Positions 37,566 through 47,216 are shown, counted from the stretch's first letter. The stretch: DNA of 64,000 bases from Breznakibacter sp047600785 (GCA_047600785.1 JASGKH010000002.1:2356001-2420000); one strand, 5' to 3'. Numbers and translations: made by a program. The notes: a model not told the origin generated them from the sequence alone.

Positions 37566-37921
37566 ACAGCCACAAAAAACTCATTATCAACCAATAAATC
37601 CACATCAGACATACCAGCCTGCGGCAACATATTTTAACCAATACTGTTGTATATCATTTTTTGGGGCAGCAGGGGTATGGATTAACTTTCTTATATTTAC
37701 CGCACTTTTGGGCCTTTGAAGGTTCCAAAACAATCACAAGGTTTATGAGGCAAATTTCATGTCGTGACAATTTTTTCCGGGCGAGTAAATCGGAACGGCA
37801 ACAATGATCAAACAGATTGGCAAACCGAAAATTTGCGGCCTAAACCAAAAAAAGGTTAAAGTGTTATAAGATTGACCAAATTGGCCTAAGCAATCCAACA
37901 AACATTAAAAATACTGAATTT
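37566..37921. other. Intergenic region before mdh
   Basis: 356 bp without a gene. TATATTTA at 37692-37699 is one base off a -7 box but has no correctly spaced TTTG; TAAGATTG just upstream of the ATG is another weak candidate. No terminator for the exporter operon was seen. Confidence 0.35.
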
Positions 37922-38857
37922 ATGAAAGTTACCGTTGTAGGTGCGGGTAATGTGGGCGCAACGTGTGCCGATGTTCTTGCATACCGTGAAATTGTGAACG
38001 AAGTGGTATTGGTTGATATTAAAGAAGGTACCGCCGAAGGAAAAGCATTGGATATTTGGCAAAAATCGCCCATTACCATGTACGATACCCGCACGGTTGG
38101 GGTCACCGGCGATTACTCGCGTACCGCCGGCTCCGATGTGGTGGTGATTACCTCGGGTTTGCCCCGTAAACCGGGAATGAGCCGCGATGACCTTATCGAA
38201 ACCAACGCCGGCATTGTAAAGACCGTGACCGAAAACGTCATAAAGCATTCGCCCGATGCCATCATCATTATCGTTTCGAATCCATTGGACGTCATGACCT
38301 TTCAAGCGCACATCACCTCGGGTTTGTCGCGCAACAAAGTAATCGGCATGGCCGGAATTCTGGACACCGCTCGTTACAAAGCCTTTTTGGCCGAAGAACT
38401 TAACATATCTCCCAAAGATATCCAGGCCATTTTGCTGGGCGGCCACGGCGATACCATGGTTCCCCTTCCGCGTTACACAACTGTCGGCGGCATTCCAGTA
38501 ACCGACCTGATAGCCGAGGATAAACTGAATGCCATTATCGAACGCACCAAATTTGGCGGCGGCGAGCTGGTTAAACTAATGGGCACTTCGGCATGGTATG
38601 CGCCAGGCTCTGCCGCAGCCCAAATGGTTGAGGCCATCGTGAAGGACCAACGTAGGGTATTCCCTGTTTGCATTAAGCTTGAAGGCGAATACGGAATTGA
38701 CGATTGTTATCTGGGCGTACCGGTTGTTTTAGGCAAGAACGGCGTAGAGAAAGTGATTGAGCTTAAGCTTGATGCAGATGAAAATGCCCTTATGCAAACT
38801 AGCCGTCAGCATGTACGCGAAGTGATGGAAGTTCTTGAAAAGCAGAAGAAAGGGTAA
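37922..38857 (+). CDS. mdh: Malate dehydrogenase
   Basis: 311 residues. N-terminal Rossmann motif VTVVGAGNVGATCADVL, the Arg loop LPRKPGMSRDDL that binds dicarboxylic substrate (distinguishing it from lactate dehydrogenase) and the catalytic histidine in GGHGDTMVPLPRYTTV. It interconverts malate and oxaloacetate with NAD. Monocistronic, closed by a strong terminator at 38888-38917. Confidence 0.95.
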   Translation: MKVTVVGAGNVGATCADVLAYREIVNEVVLVDIKEGTAEGKALDIWQKSPITMYDTRTVGVTGDYSRTAGSDVVVITSGLPRKPGMSRDDLIETNAGIVKTVTENVIKHSPDAIIIIVSNPLDVMTFQAHITSGLSRNKVIGMAGILDTARYKAFLAEELNISPKDIQAILLGGHGDTMVPLPRYTTVGGIPVTDLIAEDKLNAIIERTKFGGGELVKLMGTSAWYAPGSAAAQMVEAIVKDQRRVFPVCIKLEGEYGIDDCYLGVPVVLGKNGVEKVIELKLDADENALMQTSRQHVREVMEVLEKQKKG

Positions 38858-38887
38858 ATAATTGCCTTTTATGCAACAACGATACAC

Positions 38888-38917
38888 CAAAGGCTGTCCG
38901 GTTTCGGACAGCCTTTG
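38888..38917 (+). terminator. Intrinsic terminator after mdh
   Basis: Perfect 12-bp stem CAAAGGCTGTCC / GGACAGCCTTTG with a six-base loop GGTTTC; the T-tract is short. Confidence 0.8.
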
Positions 38918-39203
38918 TACATTTATGAGCGATCCCCTAAAATCAAATGCCAAGCCTGCATCACGATAAAACACTAACAATAAAACAACTACGAACTACG
39001 GCACGGGATATGATGAGATGGCCTCGAAATAACCATTTTTAAGATCCGCTGTTCCAACTGCCGGAATTTAACAGGACATCCTAAGTCCGGCGTTATCAAT
39101 CCGGATCGTAATTGATTTGAAAAACGAATTAACGTAGCCACATAGGATGAAGGCCAACATATAATTTAGACGGCCTAGGGGGCCGCCAAACAATCCAGAA
39201 GTT

Positions 39204-39211
39204 TATTTTTG
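39204..39211 (+). promoter_or_regulatory. -7 box for the DUF2807 lipoprotein gene
   Basis: TATTTTTG, a perfect TAnnTTTG, 33 bp before the ATG at 39244. No TTTG stands 19-21 nt upstream. Confidence 0.4.
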
Positions 39212-39243
39212 GAAGCGGTACAATCTGTTCAATCTATAAAACC

Positions 39244-39978
39244 ATGAAAACTCCCAGTTTGAAATTCTTTACCTTGCTCGCGGTCACTGCATTGACCCTG
39301 CAAAGTTGTGCGAACAACAACCGCGAACGCATTGACGGCAATAGGGAGTATGCCAAAGCCGACAGACCGGTGGAATCATTTAGCGAAATTGAGATCAAAG
39401 GCGACTTTGACGTGGAAATCGCCCAGGGAAATACTCCGAAGCTATCAATCGATGCAGATTCAAACCTCCACAATTACATTTACACCGAAACCCAGAACGG
39501 CAAGTTGACCATCAGCCAGCCGGACAATCGCCGGTTAAAAAGTTTCAGGCAGATAAAAGTGTTCATCGAAGCACCCAATATCAACGAAATCAAGGCTTAC
39601 GGACATAACCGCATTACGTCGGCAGGGACTGTGTTATTCGATTCTATGCGGATCGAGGTGTACGGCGCCACCACTGCGTCACTCGCCATCAAAGGCGGTC
39701 ACTTGTCCGGTACTTTTCCCGGAGCCGTCGATTTAACCCTACAAGGCAATGTAAATACGGTTGACCTCCAGTTTCCCGGTGCGGCCGACCTGAACGCTGC
39801 CAAACTCCAGACCCGCGATTTTAACCTTAAATTGCAAGGGGCCGGAAAAGCCAATATTTTTGTGACCGAAAACCTCAACGTTGAAATATCGGGCGCGGGA
39901 TTGGTAAATTACTTGGGCAATCCCTCATCGGTACACTCGTCGATCGGAGGAATCGGCAGGTTGGTTCGCGCCGATTAA
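39244..39978 (+). CDS. DUF2807 (head GIN domain) lipoprotein
   Basis: 244 residues. Signal peptide with lipobox LQSC (Cys21). Residues 36-240 form the repetitive beta-structure of DUF2807: FSEIEIKGDFDVEIAQG, ISQPDNRRLKSFRQIKV, then repeated SLAIKGGHLSGTFPGA-type turns, ending ISGAGLVNYLGNPSSV. Such proteins are surface or periplasmic in Bacteroidota, without assigned function. Convergent with the AI-2E family transporter, 7 bp away. Confidence 0.82.
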   Translation: MKTPSLKFFTLLAVTALTLQSCANNNRERIDGNREYAKADRPVESFSEIEIKGDFDVEIAQGNTPKLSIDADSNLHNYIYTETQNGKLTISQPDNRRLKSFRQIKVFIEAPNINEIKAYGHNRITSAGTVLFDSMRIEVYGATTASLAIKGGHLSGTFPGAVDLTLQGNVNTVDLQFPGAADLNAAKLQTRDFNLKLQGAGKANIFVTENLNVEISGAGLVNYLGNPSSVHSSIGGIGRLVRAD

Positions 39979-39985
39979 AATCAGG

Positions 39986-41152
39986 TTAACCGGCCTCCGG
40001 AGATGACGAAGGAGGAGGATCGGGGGCAATTTCCGTTGATGGAGATGCAATTATCGCATCTGGATCACTCTCGTCCCCGTCACGGAGCACAAACCGCTTG
40101 TAATACGACATCAGGATGGTGGTTAGCGGCAATGCCAGCAAAAGGCCGATAAAACCGAGCAGACTCCCCCAAATCGACAAAGAAAGCAACATCACTGCAG
40201 GATTGAGACCATAAGCCTTGCCCATGATCCTGGGAGTCAAATAAAGATCCTGGATCAATTGCACGATCGATACCACCAACAATACCATAAACGCTTCGTG
40301 CCAAAAAGTCCTGCCGCTATCCAGGGCACTCAACATGGCCAAAGTGAATGCGGGGATCAGCCCCACCAATTGCAAGTAGGGCACCAAATTTAAAAAGCCA
40401 AGAAAAAGGCCCATCATAATACCCAACGGCAAATCAATAATCCAAAACCCCAAAGCAGAAAGGATCCCCACAATAAGCGCAATCAGTCCCTGCATGCGAA
40501 AATAAGTGTGCATGCCGTGTTTCAAATCGCTTATCACCTCAACGGACAACGACCGGTATTTTTGGGGAATCATTTCCGGCCATTTCTTTTGGAAGTTTTC
40601 GAAATCGAGCAGCAGAAACACCACATACAGCAATACAATGGTTATGCCTGCCAAAATCGTAAATACCTGATAAGATCCTTCAACCACCGTCCAAACCTGC
40701 GACATCGCTTTTTGGAGCAATGGGGACAGATTTTGCGGGTTCAAATAGTCTGTCACCTTGTAATGCTCAAAGAATTCTTTTAAATAAACATCCAGTTCAC
40801 CGGGAAGGATGTCGGTATAGCTTGCCCTATCCATATACTCCGCCACCAAATTGCCCATACGCACCATTTCGGCCACAAACGCAGGTACGGCCAGCCTTAC
40901 CAGCAAAACAACGGTTAATACGATTGCAAACAACGCCACCAACACGGCATAGATGCGTTTTTTAAGATGTAGCCTACGCTGCACCAGCTCCACAAAAGGT
41001 TCAATAAGATAGACCAGGAACACGGCAACGAAAAACGGGATAAGTACTGCGCTCAATCGACGGATCAACAACAAAATGCCAATCACCATCAGGGTTGAAA
41101 TGACCATTCGCACGACCCTGTCAAACGTATAAAGCTGTTGCGGAGCTGCCAT
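39986..41152 (-). CDS. AI-2E family transporter (PerM/YdiK type)
   Basis: 388 residues with about eight hydrophobic helices. Family landmarks are the amphipathic middle (FEHYKVTDYLNPQNLSPLL), GLIALIVGILSALGFWIIDLP and the C-terminal PRIMGKAYGLNPAVMLLSL motif. The family is named after an autoinducer exporter, but many members act as ion or other solute transporters, so the substrate is open. The C-terminal 30 residues are acidic and proline-rich. Confidence 0.85.
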   Translation of the reverse strand: MAAPQQLYTFDRVVRMVISTLMVIGILLLIRRLSAVLIPFFVAVFLVYLIEPFVELVQRRLHLKKRIYAVLVALFAIVLTVVLLVRLAVPAFVAEMVRMGNLVAEYMDRASYTDILPGELDVYLKEFFEHYKVTDYLNPQNLSPLLQKAMSQVWTVVEGSYQVFTILAGITIVLLYVVFLLLDFENFQKKWPEMIPQKYRSLSVEVISDLKHGMHTYFRMQGLIALIVGILSALGFWIIDLPLGIMMGLFLGFLNLVPYLQLVGLIPAFTLAMLSALDSGRTFWHEAFMVLLVVSIVQLIQDLYLTPRIMGKAYGLNPAVMLLSLSIWGSLLGFIGLLLALPLTTILMSYYKRFVLRDGDESDPDAIIASPSTEIAPDPPPSSSPEAG

Positions 41153-41427
41153 TTTGCGATTATTTTAAAATGTCATCCGATAAATATACAAGTTAAGCTA
41201 CAATTAATCCATCGTTCCCATTTTTTTAATTTATTTGCAAAACGGAATAATCTATGACGGCCTGAAGTCCCTTTCCGGGGAAGGATGTGAAAGCATCGCA
41301 AATATTTGCAAAAAAATGTTGAAATTATTTAATTTCCCCATTGATCAGGGAAAAGCGATTTATTAATTTGCATGTCAGGAACAAGGCTATCCCGTACGTG
41401 ACAAATACGGCCTAACCCAATGATATT

Positions 41428-42864
41428 ATGACGATAAAATCCCGGCATATTCTCTTTTTTCTATTGACAGTACTGCTAACGGCATCGTGTGAGCGCGAAT
41501 ATCTTTTTAGGGGAGATAACCGTGGGCTGAAATTCAGCGCCGACACCGTGATGTTCGACACGGTATTCACATCTTTTGGTTCGGCCACTGCCGTACTGAA
41601 GATCTACAATCCTTACCAGGAAGACATGTCGATCGATGCAGTGGAGCTGGTTGGGGGCGAGAACTCAAACTTTAGGGTAAACATCAACGGCACCGCCGCT
41701 TCTTTTTTACAAGATGTAAAGATTAGGGAACGCGACAGCCTTTTCATTTTCGTGGAAGTCACCATTGATCCTGCCGGTGTCGACGTACCGTTTGTGGTCA
41801 CCGATTCCATACTGTTCCACACCCGCGAAAGGATACAATCGGTAAAATTGATTGCCTACGGGCAAGACGTGATTGTGCTCCGCAAAGAAAAACTGCAGAC
41901 ACAAACATTCACCAAAGGAAAGCCTTATTTGATTTACGATTATGCCGTGGTGGATTCGTTCCAGCAATTAACCATTGAACCCGGGGCCAAGCTGCATTTT
42001 CATAAAGATGCCAGTTTACTGGTACTGGGCTCGCTGGTGGCCAACGGAAAGTACGACGACCCGATAGTCATTGAGGGCGACCGTTTGGAGGATTTTTATT
42101 CCGACATACCTGGACAATGGGGTTTTTTGCAATTTTTGCCAGGCAGTAAAAACAACCAGCTCCACCACACCATCATCCGCAACGGCACCATGGGCATCAG
42201 GGCCGATTCCATTGGCAATGGGAACGAACCTCCCCTGATCCTGGGCAATTGCCGTTTTGAGCACATATCATCGATCGGCCTGCTGGCCGAAACATCAAAC
42301 ATATTGGCATACAACTGTTTGTTTGCTGATTGCGGGTTACACTCCGTGGCCCTAACGGTCGGTGGCAATTACGAGTTTTACCATTGCACCATTGCCAATT
42401 TTTTCAACCGGTTTAAATCCCGTACCACTGAAGCGTTATTATTAAACAACCATTACACCGACGACAACAACAACAAAGTGGTTGTCCCTTTAAAAAAAGC
42501 GCTTTTTGCCAATTGCATCATTTACGGTTACAATTATTCAGAAATCGATTTCGATCTGCAATCGACAAGCAATGAAACCACCGATATGGAAATCAACTAT
42601 TGCTTTGACCATTCGTTGATCAAGGTGAACGCGTCAAGCGTTGATTTAAGCAACAGCAAAAAATTCATCAACGTGATAAATGGGAAAACACCTTCGTTCA
42701 TCGACAGCAGTAAATACGATTATCGTCTGGATACTTTATCGGCCGCACAAAACGCGGGAAAGAAAGAATACGGACTGTTGTATCCCAAAGACATTTTAAA
42801 CGCCGACCGCCTAACCGACGGCGTACCGGATCTGGGCATTTATGAGCGAATAGAAAAACAGTGA
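41428..42864 (+). CDS. Lipoprotein with right-handed parallel beta-helix
   Basis: 478 residues, lipobox LTASC (Cys21). The N-terminal third is a beta-sandwich (FSADTVMFDTVFTSFGSAT). From about 185 come short repeats GAKLHFHKDASLLVLGSLVANG, HHTIIRNGTMGIRADSIG, NCRFEHISSIGLLAE typical of a pectate-lyase-like beta-helix. No catalytic residues were identified, so an enzyme role is not claimed. It ends one base before the next gene (TGA-C-ATG), with which it is probably coupled. Confidence 0.75.
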   Translation: MTIKSRHILFFLLTVLLTASCEREYLFRGDNRGLKFSADTVMFDTVFTSFGSATAVLKIYNPYQEDMSIDAVELVGGENSNFRVNINGTAASFLQDVKIRERDSLFIFVEVTIDPAGVDVPFVVTDSILFHTRERIQSVKLIAYGQDVIVLRKEKLQTQTFTKGKPYLIYDYAVVDSFQQLTIEPGAKLHFHKDASLLVLGSLVANGKYDDPIVIEGDRLEDFYSDIPGQWGFLQFLPGSKNNQLHHTIIRNGTMGIRADSIGNGNEPPLILGNCRFEHISSIGLLAETSNILAYNCLFADCGLHSVALTVGGNYEFYHCTIANFFNRFKSRTTEALLLNNHYTDDNNNKVVVPLKKALFANCIIYGYNYSEIDFDLQSTSNETTDMEINYCFDHSLIKVNASSVDLSNSKKFINVINGKTPSFIDSSKYDYRLDTLSAAQNAGKKEYGLLYPKDILNADRLTDGVPDLGIYERIEKQ

Positions 42865-42865
42865 C

Positions 42866-43891
42866 ATGCCAATCCGCCCTTTCTTCCTAACCCTTATCCT
42901 TTCCGGTTGCCTTACTTTCTCCATCTGTCCCGCGAATGGCCAGACCGGCAATTCAAAGCCGTCGTCGTTCATGTTCTATAACACGGAAAACCTGTTCGAT
43001 TGTTTCGACGACAGCTTGTCGACCGGCGATGACGAATTTCTACCACAAGCCACGCGCCACTGGACTTACAAACGTTATAAAGACAAACTCAACAAAATAT
43101 CAAAGGTCATTCTCGCCGCCAATGGATGGGCACCTCCCTCTTTGGTGGGACTTTGTGAAATAGAAAACCGTTCGGTGATGCACCAGTTGGTTAACTGGAC
43201 GGGGCTGGGGGCAGCAGGTTACAGGTTTGTCCATTTTGAATCGCCCGATGTACGTGGCATCGATGTGGCCTTGCTGTACCGTACGGATGACTTCCGGGTC
43301 CTCTCGTCGATTCCTTTGGCCGTCAATTTGTCCGGTGCACACAAAACCCGGGATATTTTAATGGTGAAAGGAATTTTACATGGCAGTGACACACTGCACG
43401 TGTTCGTGAACCATTGGCCCTCGCGCCTGGGAGGCGAAGAGCAATCGTCCGCCAACCGGCAAATCGCCGCCCACACACTTACCGCCGTAAGCGATTCTAT
43501 TTTTAGCGCAAACCCACACGCATTTGTCCTTCTGATGGGCGATTTTAACGACGGCCCTTACAACCCAAGCATATTGCAATTGGGGGAAAAGGGATTTGTA
43601 AACCTTGCCACCCTTGACGGAAAACCCGTGCAAGGATCAAATAAATACCGGCAGGACTGGGAGCTGATCGATCAGATTCTGGTATCACGCACATATGCAG
43701 GCAAATTAGCCGCCCAAGGAGCTTCTCTGGCGTTTAAAGTGGTGGATTTGCCTTTCCTGCTCGAAAAAGATGAGACCTATTTGGGGCAAAAACCGTTCAG
43801 GACGTTCATAGGTCCCGTTTACCACGGAGGTTTCAGCGATCACTTGCCTGTCATTGCCATCCAACAACCCTCCGGAACAAACAAATACTGA
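42866..43891 (+). CDS. Endonuclease/exonuclease/phosphatase-family secreted protein
   Basis: 341 residues, signal peptide ending ANGQ. EEP-fold motifs: FYNTENLFD (start strand), GLCEIENRSV (metal-binding Glu), RGIDVALLYR, VNHWPSRLGG (catalytic His region), MGDFNDGP (Asp/Asn) and the C-terminal GGFSDHLPVIA (Ser-Asp-His). All metal and catalytic residues of the DNase I-like fold are present, so it should be active outside the cytoplasm on nucleic acid or a phosphoester. Tightly linked to the beta-helix lipoprotein. Confidence 0.85.
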   Translation: MPIRPFFLTLILSGCLTFSICPANGQTGNSKPSSFMFYNTENLFDCFDDSLSTGDDEFLPQATRHWTYKRYKDKLNKISKVILAANGWAPPSLVGLCEIENRSVMHQLVNWTGLGAAGYRFVHFESPDVRGIDVALLYRTDDFRVLSSIPLAVNLSGAHKTRDILMVKGILHGSDTLHVFVNHWPSRLGGEEQSSANRQIAAHTLTAVSDSIFSANPHAFVLLMGDFNDGPYNPSILQLGEKGFVNLATLDGKPVQGSNKYRQDWELIDQILVSRTYAGKLAAQGASLAFKVVDLPFLLEKDETYLGQKPFRTFIGPVYHGGFSDHLPVIAIQQPSGTNKY

Positions 43892-43898
43892 GAAACGA

Positions 43899-44417
43899 TC
43901 ATACCCCACTGTGTTGTCGATACCATTCAAAGGCGGCTACCGTGGCTGCCTGGGCCACGTTCATGGACTTGACGTTGCCGGTCAAAGGGATGTGCACGCA
44001 CAAATCACATTGCTCCACCAGATACACAGGTAAACCTGCTTGTTCGTTCCCCAGAAACAAGACCATTTTCGAAGGAAGCGCTGCTTTAAAGATATTCTGC
44101 GAATTTTGGGCGGTTTCCAACGCCACCTTTACATGGCCATGAGGGATAACTTGCAACACATCGGCCTCGGGCACACGTTCCATTTCAGTATGGGCAAATG
44201 CCGTACGGGCCACACGTTTTAGCTTGTCCCAGCTCACGTTACCGATATGCGATTCCACGGCCACCACTTTTTTCACGCCCAAATTGCCTGCCAATCGCAT
44301 AACACCTCCAATATTTTCAGGTGTCTTAAACCTCCAGGCCACCAAAATCAGTTCGCACCCTTCTCCTACCGGAGGCACGTGATGTGCACCGAAAAAACGT
44401 ACCGCGTTATACACCAT
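43899..44417 (-). CDS. SpoU/TrmH-family RNA 2'-O-methyltransferase
   Basis: 172 residues, one SPOUT domain without an N-terminal RNA-binding extension. Motif 1 is KTPENIGGVMRLAGNLG with the conserved Asn; motif 2 MVLFLGNEQAGL and motif 3 IPLTGNVKSMNVAQAATVA form the trefoil knot binding S-adenosylmethionine. The target RNA cannot be told from sequence. Its start overlaps the end of the CCA-transferase gene by 11 bp, so the two RNA-modifying genes form an operon. Confidence 0.88.
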   Translation of the reverse strand: MVYNAVRFFGAHHVPPVGEGCELILVAWRFKTPENIGGVMRLAGNLGVKKVVAVESHIGNVSWDKLKRVARTAFAHTEMERVPEADVLQVIPHGHVKVALETAQNSQNIFKAALPSKMVLFLGNEQAGLPVYLVEQCDLCVHIPLTGNVKSMNVAQAATVAAFEWYRQHSGV

Positions 44418-45846
44418 GGGACTTTGGATTTGCTAAGCCACTGGCATCAACGCCCATTTCATGCCCAAGTTTGAGCATCAACGCCCATGCCTCTTCCCTG
44501 TCGTTGTGGATGGTTCCTTCCAAAATAGCTTCTTTGATAGCCGCTTTTATGTCACCGACCGCTTTACACGGCATCAGGTTGAAATGCGCCATGATTTCCT
44601 CACCCGACACGGGCGGCTGGAAATTACGGATACGGTCCTTCACCTCGATTTCTTGCAACTTACGGCGCACGATTTTAAAATTACGCAGGTATCGCTTTAC
44701 TTTTTCCTCGTTCTTGGACGTAATATCGGCCTCGCACAACGTCATAAGCGAATCAATGTCGTCTCCTGCTTCAAAAAGCAGACGGCGCACGGCCGAGTCG
44801 GTCACCTCTTCCTCGCTCAACACAATGGGACGCATATGTAACCCGACCATTTTTTGCACAAACTTCATCTTTTCGTTCATTGGCAGGCGGAGGCGTTTGA
44901 AAATGCCCGGCACCATTTTTTCGCCAATAAAGTTGTGGTTGTGGAATGTCCATCCAACCTTGGGATCGTAACGCTTGGTCGCAGGCTTTGCAATGTCGTG
45001 CAACAACGCCGACCAACGTAACCACAAATCGTCGCTGAAAGGCGCCAGTTGGTCAAGGACAGCCAATGTGTGGTAAAAATTGTCTTTGTGCGCACGGCCG
45101 TTCACCTCATCCACGCCCTTCATGGCTTGAAGTTCGGGAAATATAATGGCCAACAGCCCCGTTTTTTCCAATAGCTTAAAACCCACCGACGGTTTTGGCG
45201 ACATCATTATCTTGTTGAGTTCGTCGGCAATACGTTCGGCGGACACAATGCCGATGCGTTCCCCATTATCGGCAATGGCCTGAAGCGTGTCGGCATGGAT
45301 GGTAAAACCAAGCTGGGCGGCAAAACGAATGGCGCGCATCATCCTTAACGGATCATCGGAAAAGGTGATGTGCGGGTCAAGCGGCGTCCGGATCAACCGA
45401 TCGGCCAAATCCGCTTCACCGCCAAAAGGGTCGAGCAGTTGCCCGTAGTCCGACCGGTTCAAGCTAATTGCCAAAGCATTGATGGTAAAATCGCGGCGGT
45501 TTTGGTCGTCCTCCAGTGTACCCGTCTCCACGTCGGGCTTACGCGAATCATGCCGGTACGATTCTTTACGGGCGCCCACAAATTCAATTTCCGTATCGCG
45601 GTATTTAATCATGGCCGTACCGAATGTTTTAAACACGTTAACGCGCAAATTCCCCATTTTGACGGCCACCTTTTCGGCCAGTTCTATTCCGTTTCCAACC
45701 ACCACAATGTCGATGTCTTTCGATGGACGGCCCAAAATAAGATCACGGACATAGCCTCCAATTACATAGGCGGTTACGTCCATGTCGCCAGCAAGGACCG
45801 ACACGATTTTGAACACCGGGTGTTTTAAATGTTCTGTCAAAATCAC
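44407..45846 (-). CDS. tRNA nucleotidyltransferase (CCA-adding) with HD domain
   Basis: 479 residues. N-terminal class II nucleotidyltransferase head with VIGGYVRDLILGRPSKDIDIVV (GG-motif and the DxD metal pair), the RRDFTINALAISL and RMMRAIRFAAQLGF motifs, then an HD domain (LRWSALLHDIAKPATKRYD) near 260-275 and a C-terminal helical tail. It adds or repairs the 3' CCA end of tRNAs; poly(A) polymerase is the main alternative. Followed by the SpoU methyltransferase. Confidence 0.88.
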   Translation of the reverse strand: MILTEHLKHPVFKIVSVLAGDMDVTAYVIGGYVRDLILGRPSKDIDIVVVGNGIELAEKVAVKMGNLRVNVFKTFGTAMIKYRDTEIEFVGARKESYRHDSRKPDVETGTLEDDQNRRDFTINALAISLNRSDYGQLLDPFGGEADLADRLIRTPLDPHITFSDDPLRMMRAIRFAAQLGFTIHADTLQAIADNGERIGIVSAERIADELNKIMMSPKPSVGFKLLEKTGLLAIIFPELQAMKGVDEVNGRAHKDNFYHTLAVLDQLAPFSDDLWLRWSALLHDIAKPATKRYDPKVGWTFHNHNFIGEKMVPGIFKRLRLPMNEKMKFVQKMVGLHMRPIVLSEEEVTDSAVRRLLFEAGDDIDSLMTLCEADITSKNEEKVKRYLRNFKIVRRKLQEIEVKDRIRNFQPPVSGEEIMAHFNLMPCKAVGDIKAAIKEAILEGTIHNDREEAWALMLKLGHEMGVDASGLANPKSHGV

Positions 45847-46051
45847 AATTCCGTTTTTATTGAAGGCAAAGTTAAATTTTTAATGTTCGTTGAAAAGAGG
45901 ACTTCCAATCCTGTTTTCAGGGGCAGAACATATATATCGGTCCAATTGTTTAAATCCATACCACTTTCCAGCAACATACTATTATACAATTAAAAGAAGT
46001 TAATCCCGGAAAATTCCGGACAAAATTCAAATACATATTTAAATATTTACA

Positions 46052-46059
46052 TATATTTG
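46052..46059 (+). promoter_or_regulatory. -7 box of the thioredoxin operon
   Basis: TATATTTG, a perfect TAnnTTTG, 41 bp before ATG 46100. The region is strongly AT-rich; a clear TTTG -33 element at the usual distance is missing. Confidence 0.5.
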
Positions 46060-46099
46060 CATCATAGATTTATTTTGACACAAATAAAACACAATAACC

Positions 46100-46459
46100 A
46101 TGGTCACACATTTAACCAAGGAGACTTTTAAAGAAAAAGTCTTCAATTACGAAAAAAACCAGGAATGGGTGTTTGAAGGAACCAAACCTTGTTTGATCGA
46201 TTTTTACGCCGACTGGTGCGGACCTTGCAAAATAGTAGCCCCTGTATTGGAGGAACTAGACAGGGAATATAACGGAAAGATCGACATCTTTAAAGTCAAC
46301 ACCGAAGCTGAACAGGAATTGGCCGCGGTATTCGGGATCCAAAGCATCCCGTCGCTGCTTTTTGTGCCTACAGGTGCACAACCGCAAATGGCCATGGGCG
46401 CTCTGCCCAAGGATACGTTTGTGAAAGCCATCAAAGAGGTCCTTGGCATTGAAAAATAA
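46100..46459 (+). CDS. Thioredoxin (cytoplasmic)
   Basis: 119 residues, no signal peptide. Active site WCGPC with Cys40 and Cys43 and the cis-proline in QSIPSLLF. The N-terminus TKETFKEKVFNYEKNQEW is longer than in E. coli thioredoxin and closely resembles the next gene. General disulfide reductase; the electron donor is probably a thioredoxin reductase encoded elsewhere. 30 bp upstream of its exported paralogue. Confidence 0.9.
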   Translation: MVTHLTKETFKEKVFNYEKNQEWVFEGTKPCLIDFYADWCGPCKIVAPVLEELDREYNGKIDIFKVNTEAEQELAAVFGIQSIPSLLFVPTGAQPQMAMGALPKDTFVKAIKEVLGIEK

Positions 46460-46489
46460 CCGATTTATAAAACAGAAACACAACTTCGC

Positions 46490-46963
46490 ATGAAACATCT
46501 GTTGCTCCCGGGAGTTTTGGCATTGTTCTTTGCCACATCTACCTCATGCGCCAATTCCACGGCATCGAATCCTCCTTCCGAAAATAACCAGAACGATCCT
46601 TCAAAAGTAATTTATCTGACCAAGGAAACGTTTAAGACGGAAGTGTTCAACTATGAAACGCAAAAAGAGTGGAAATATACGGGCAAAGTGCCGGCCATTT
46701 TGGATTTCTATGCCGATTGGTGCGGGCCTTGCCGCATGGTTTCTCCCTTGCTGGAAGAGCTGCAAAAAGAATATGACGGAAAGATACAAGTGTTTAAGGT
46801 CAATACCGACAATGAGCGTGAATTGGCAGCCACATTTGGCATACAAAGCCTTCCGACCATTGTGTTCATTCCTATGGAAGGCCAGCCGCAGGCTATTTTG
46901 GGCTTCCGTCCCAAAGAGGATTTACAGAAAATGGTCACTGACGTCCTCAAAGTTCAGAGATAA
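46490..46963 (+). CDS. Thioredoxin-fold lipoprotein (periplasmic)
   Basis: 157 residues: signal peptide with lipobox-like SC (Cys20), a short Asn/Ser/Pro linker, then a thioredoxin domain with WCGPC (Cys78, Cys81) and cis-proline in QSLPTIVF. The domain is about 60% like the cytoplasmic thioredoxin just upstream, including TKETFK-EVFNYE, so it arose by tandem duplication followed by gain of an export signal. It should work on disulfides in the periplasm, anchored to a membrane. Confidence 0.88.
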   Translation: MKHLLLPGVLALFFATSTSCANSTASNPPSENNQNDPSKVIYLTKETFKTEVFNYETQKEWKYTGKVPAILDFYADWCGPCRMVSPLLEELQKEYDGKIQVFKVNTDNERELAATFGIQSLPTIVFIPMEGQPQAILGFRPKEDLQKMVTDVLKVQR

Positions 46964-46980
46964 AACTGTTTTTACGACAC

Positions 46981-47013
46981 AAAAGGCCCGGTTTGATTTC
47001 CGGGCCTTTTTGT
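46981..47013 (+). terminator. Intrinsic terminator of the thioredoxin operon
   Basis: 11-bp stem AAAAGGCCCGG / CCGGGCCTTTT, loop TTTGATTT, then a T-run. Confidence 0.9.
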
Positions 47014-47103
47014 ATGGATTCCGCCCCAACCCCGCAACTAACTCATTTCAAACACATTTTACCCCACTCATCCCCAAACACAAAGGGATGGACCTCTTTG
47101 ACA

Positions 47104-47135
47104 TTTGTTTTTTAAAATGCTTTGCCATAAGTTTG
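47104..47135 (+). promoter_or_regulatory. Consensus Bacteroidota promoter for the TPP-regulated receptor
   Basis: TTTG (47104-47107), exactly 20 nt, then TAAGTTTG (47128-47135): an ideal TTTG-N20-TAnnTTTG. The predicted transcription start near 47141 coincides with the 5' end of the first TPP riboswitch. Confidence 0.8.
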
Positions 47136-47143
47136 CTGCGTTG

Positions 47144-47216
47144 TTTTGGGGGTGCCGCACCAATGTCGGCTGAGATTATACCCTTTGAACCTGCACGGAT
47201 AATGCCGGGTAGGAAA
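47144..47216 (+). promoter_or_regulatory. TPP riboswitch (THI element), copy 1
   Basis: Contains the THI-box core in order: GGGTGCCG, a P2 stem GCCG/CGGC, CTGAGATTATACCC, TTGAACCTG and GGATAATGCCGGGTAGGA. The pyrimidine-sensing CUGAGA and pyrophosphate-sensing ACCUG...GGAUAAUGCC halves are both intact. No terminator separates it from copy 2, so the two aptamers lie in the same leader RNA. Confidence 0.88.

Larger units (their letters stand above)
38858..39243. other. Intergenic region after mdh
   Basis: 386 bp holding the mdh terminator and, at its right end, a perfect -7 box for the next gene (39204-39211). The stretch 38940-39195 shows no gene or repeat of note. Confidence 0.4.
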
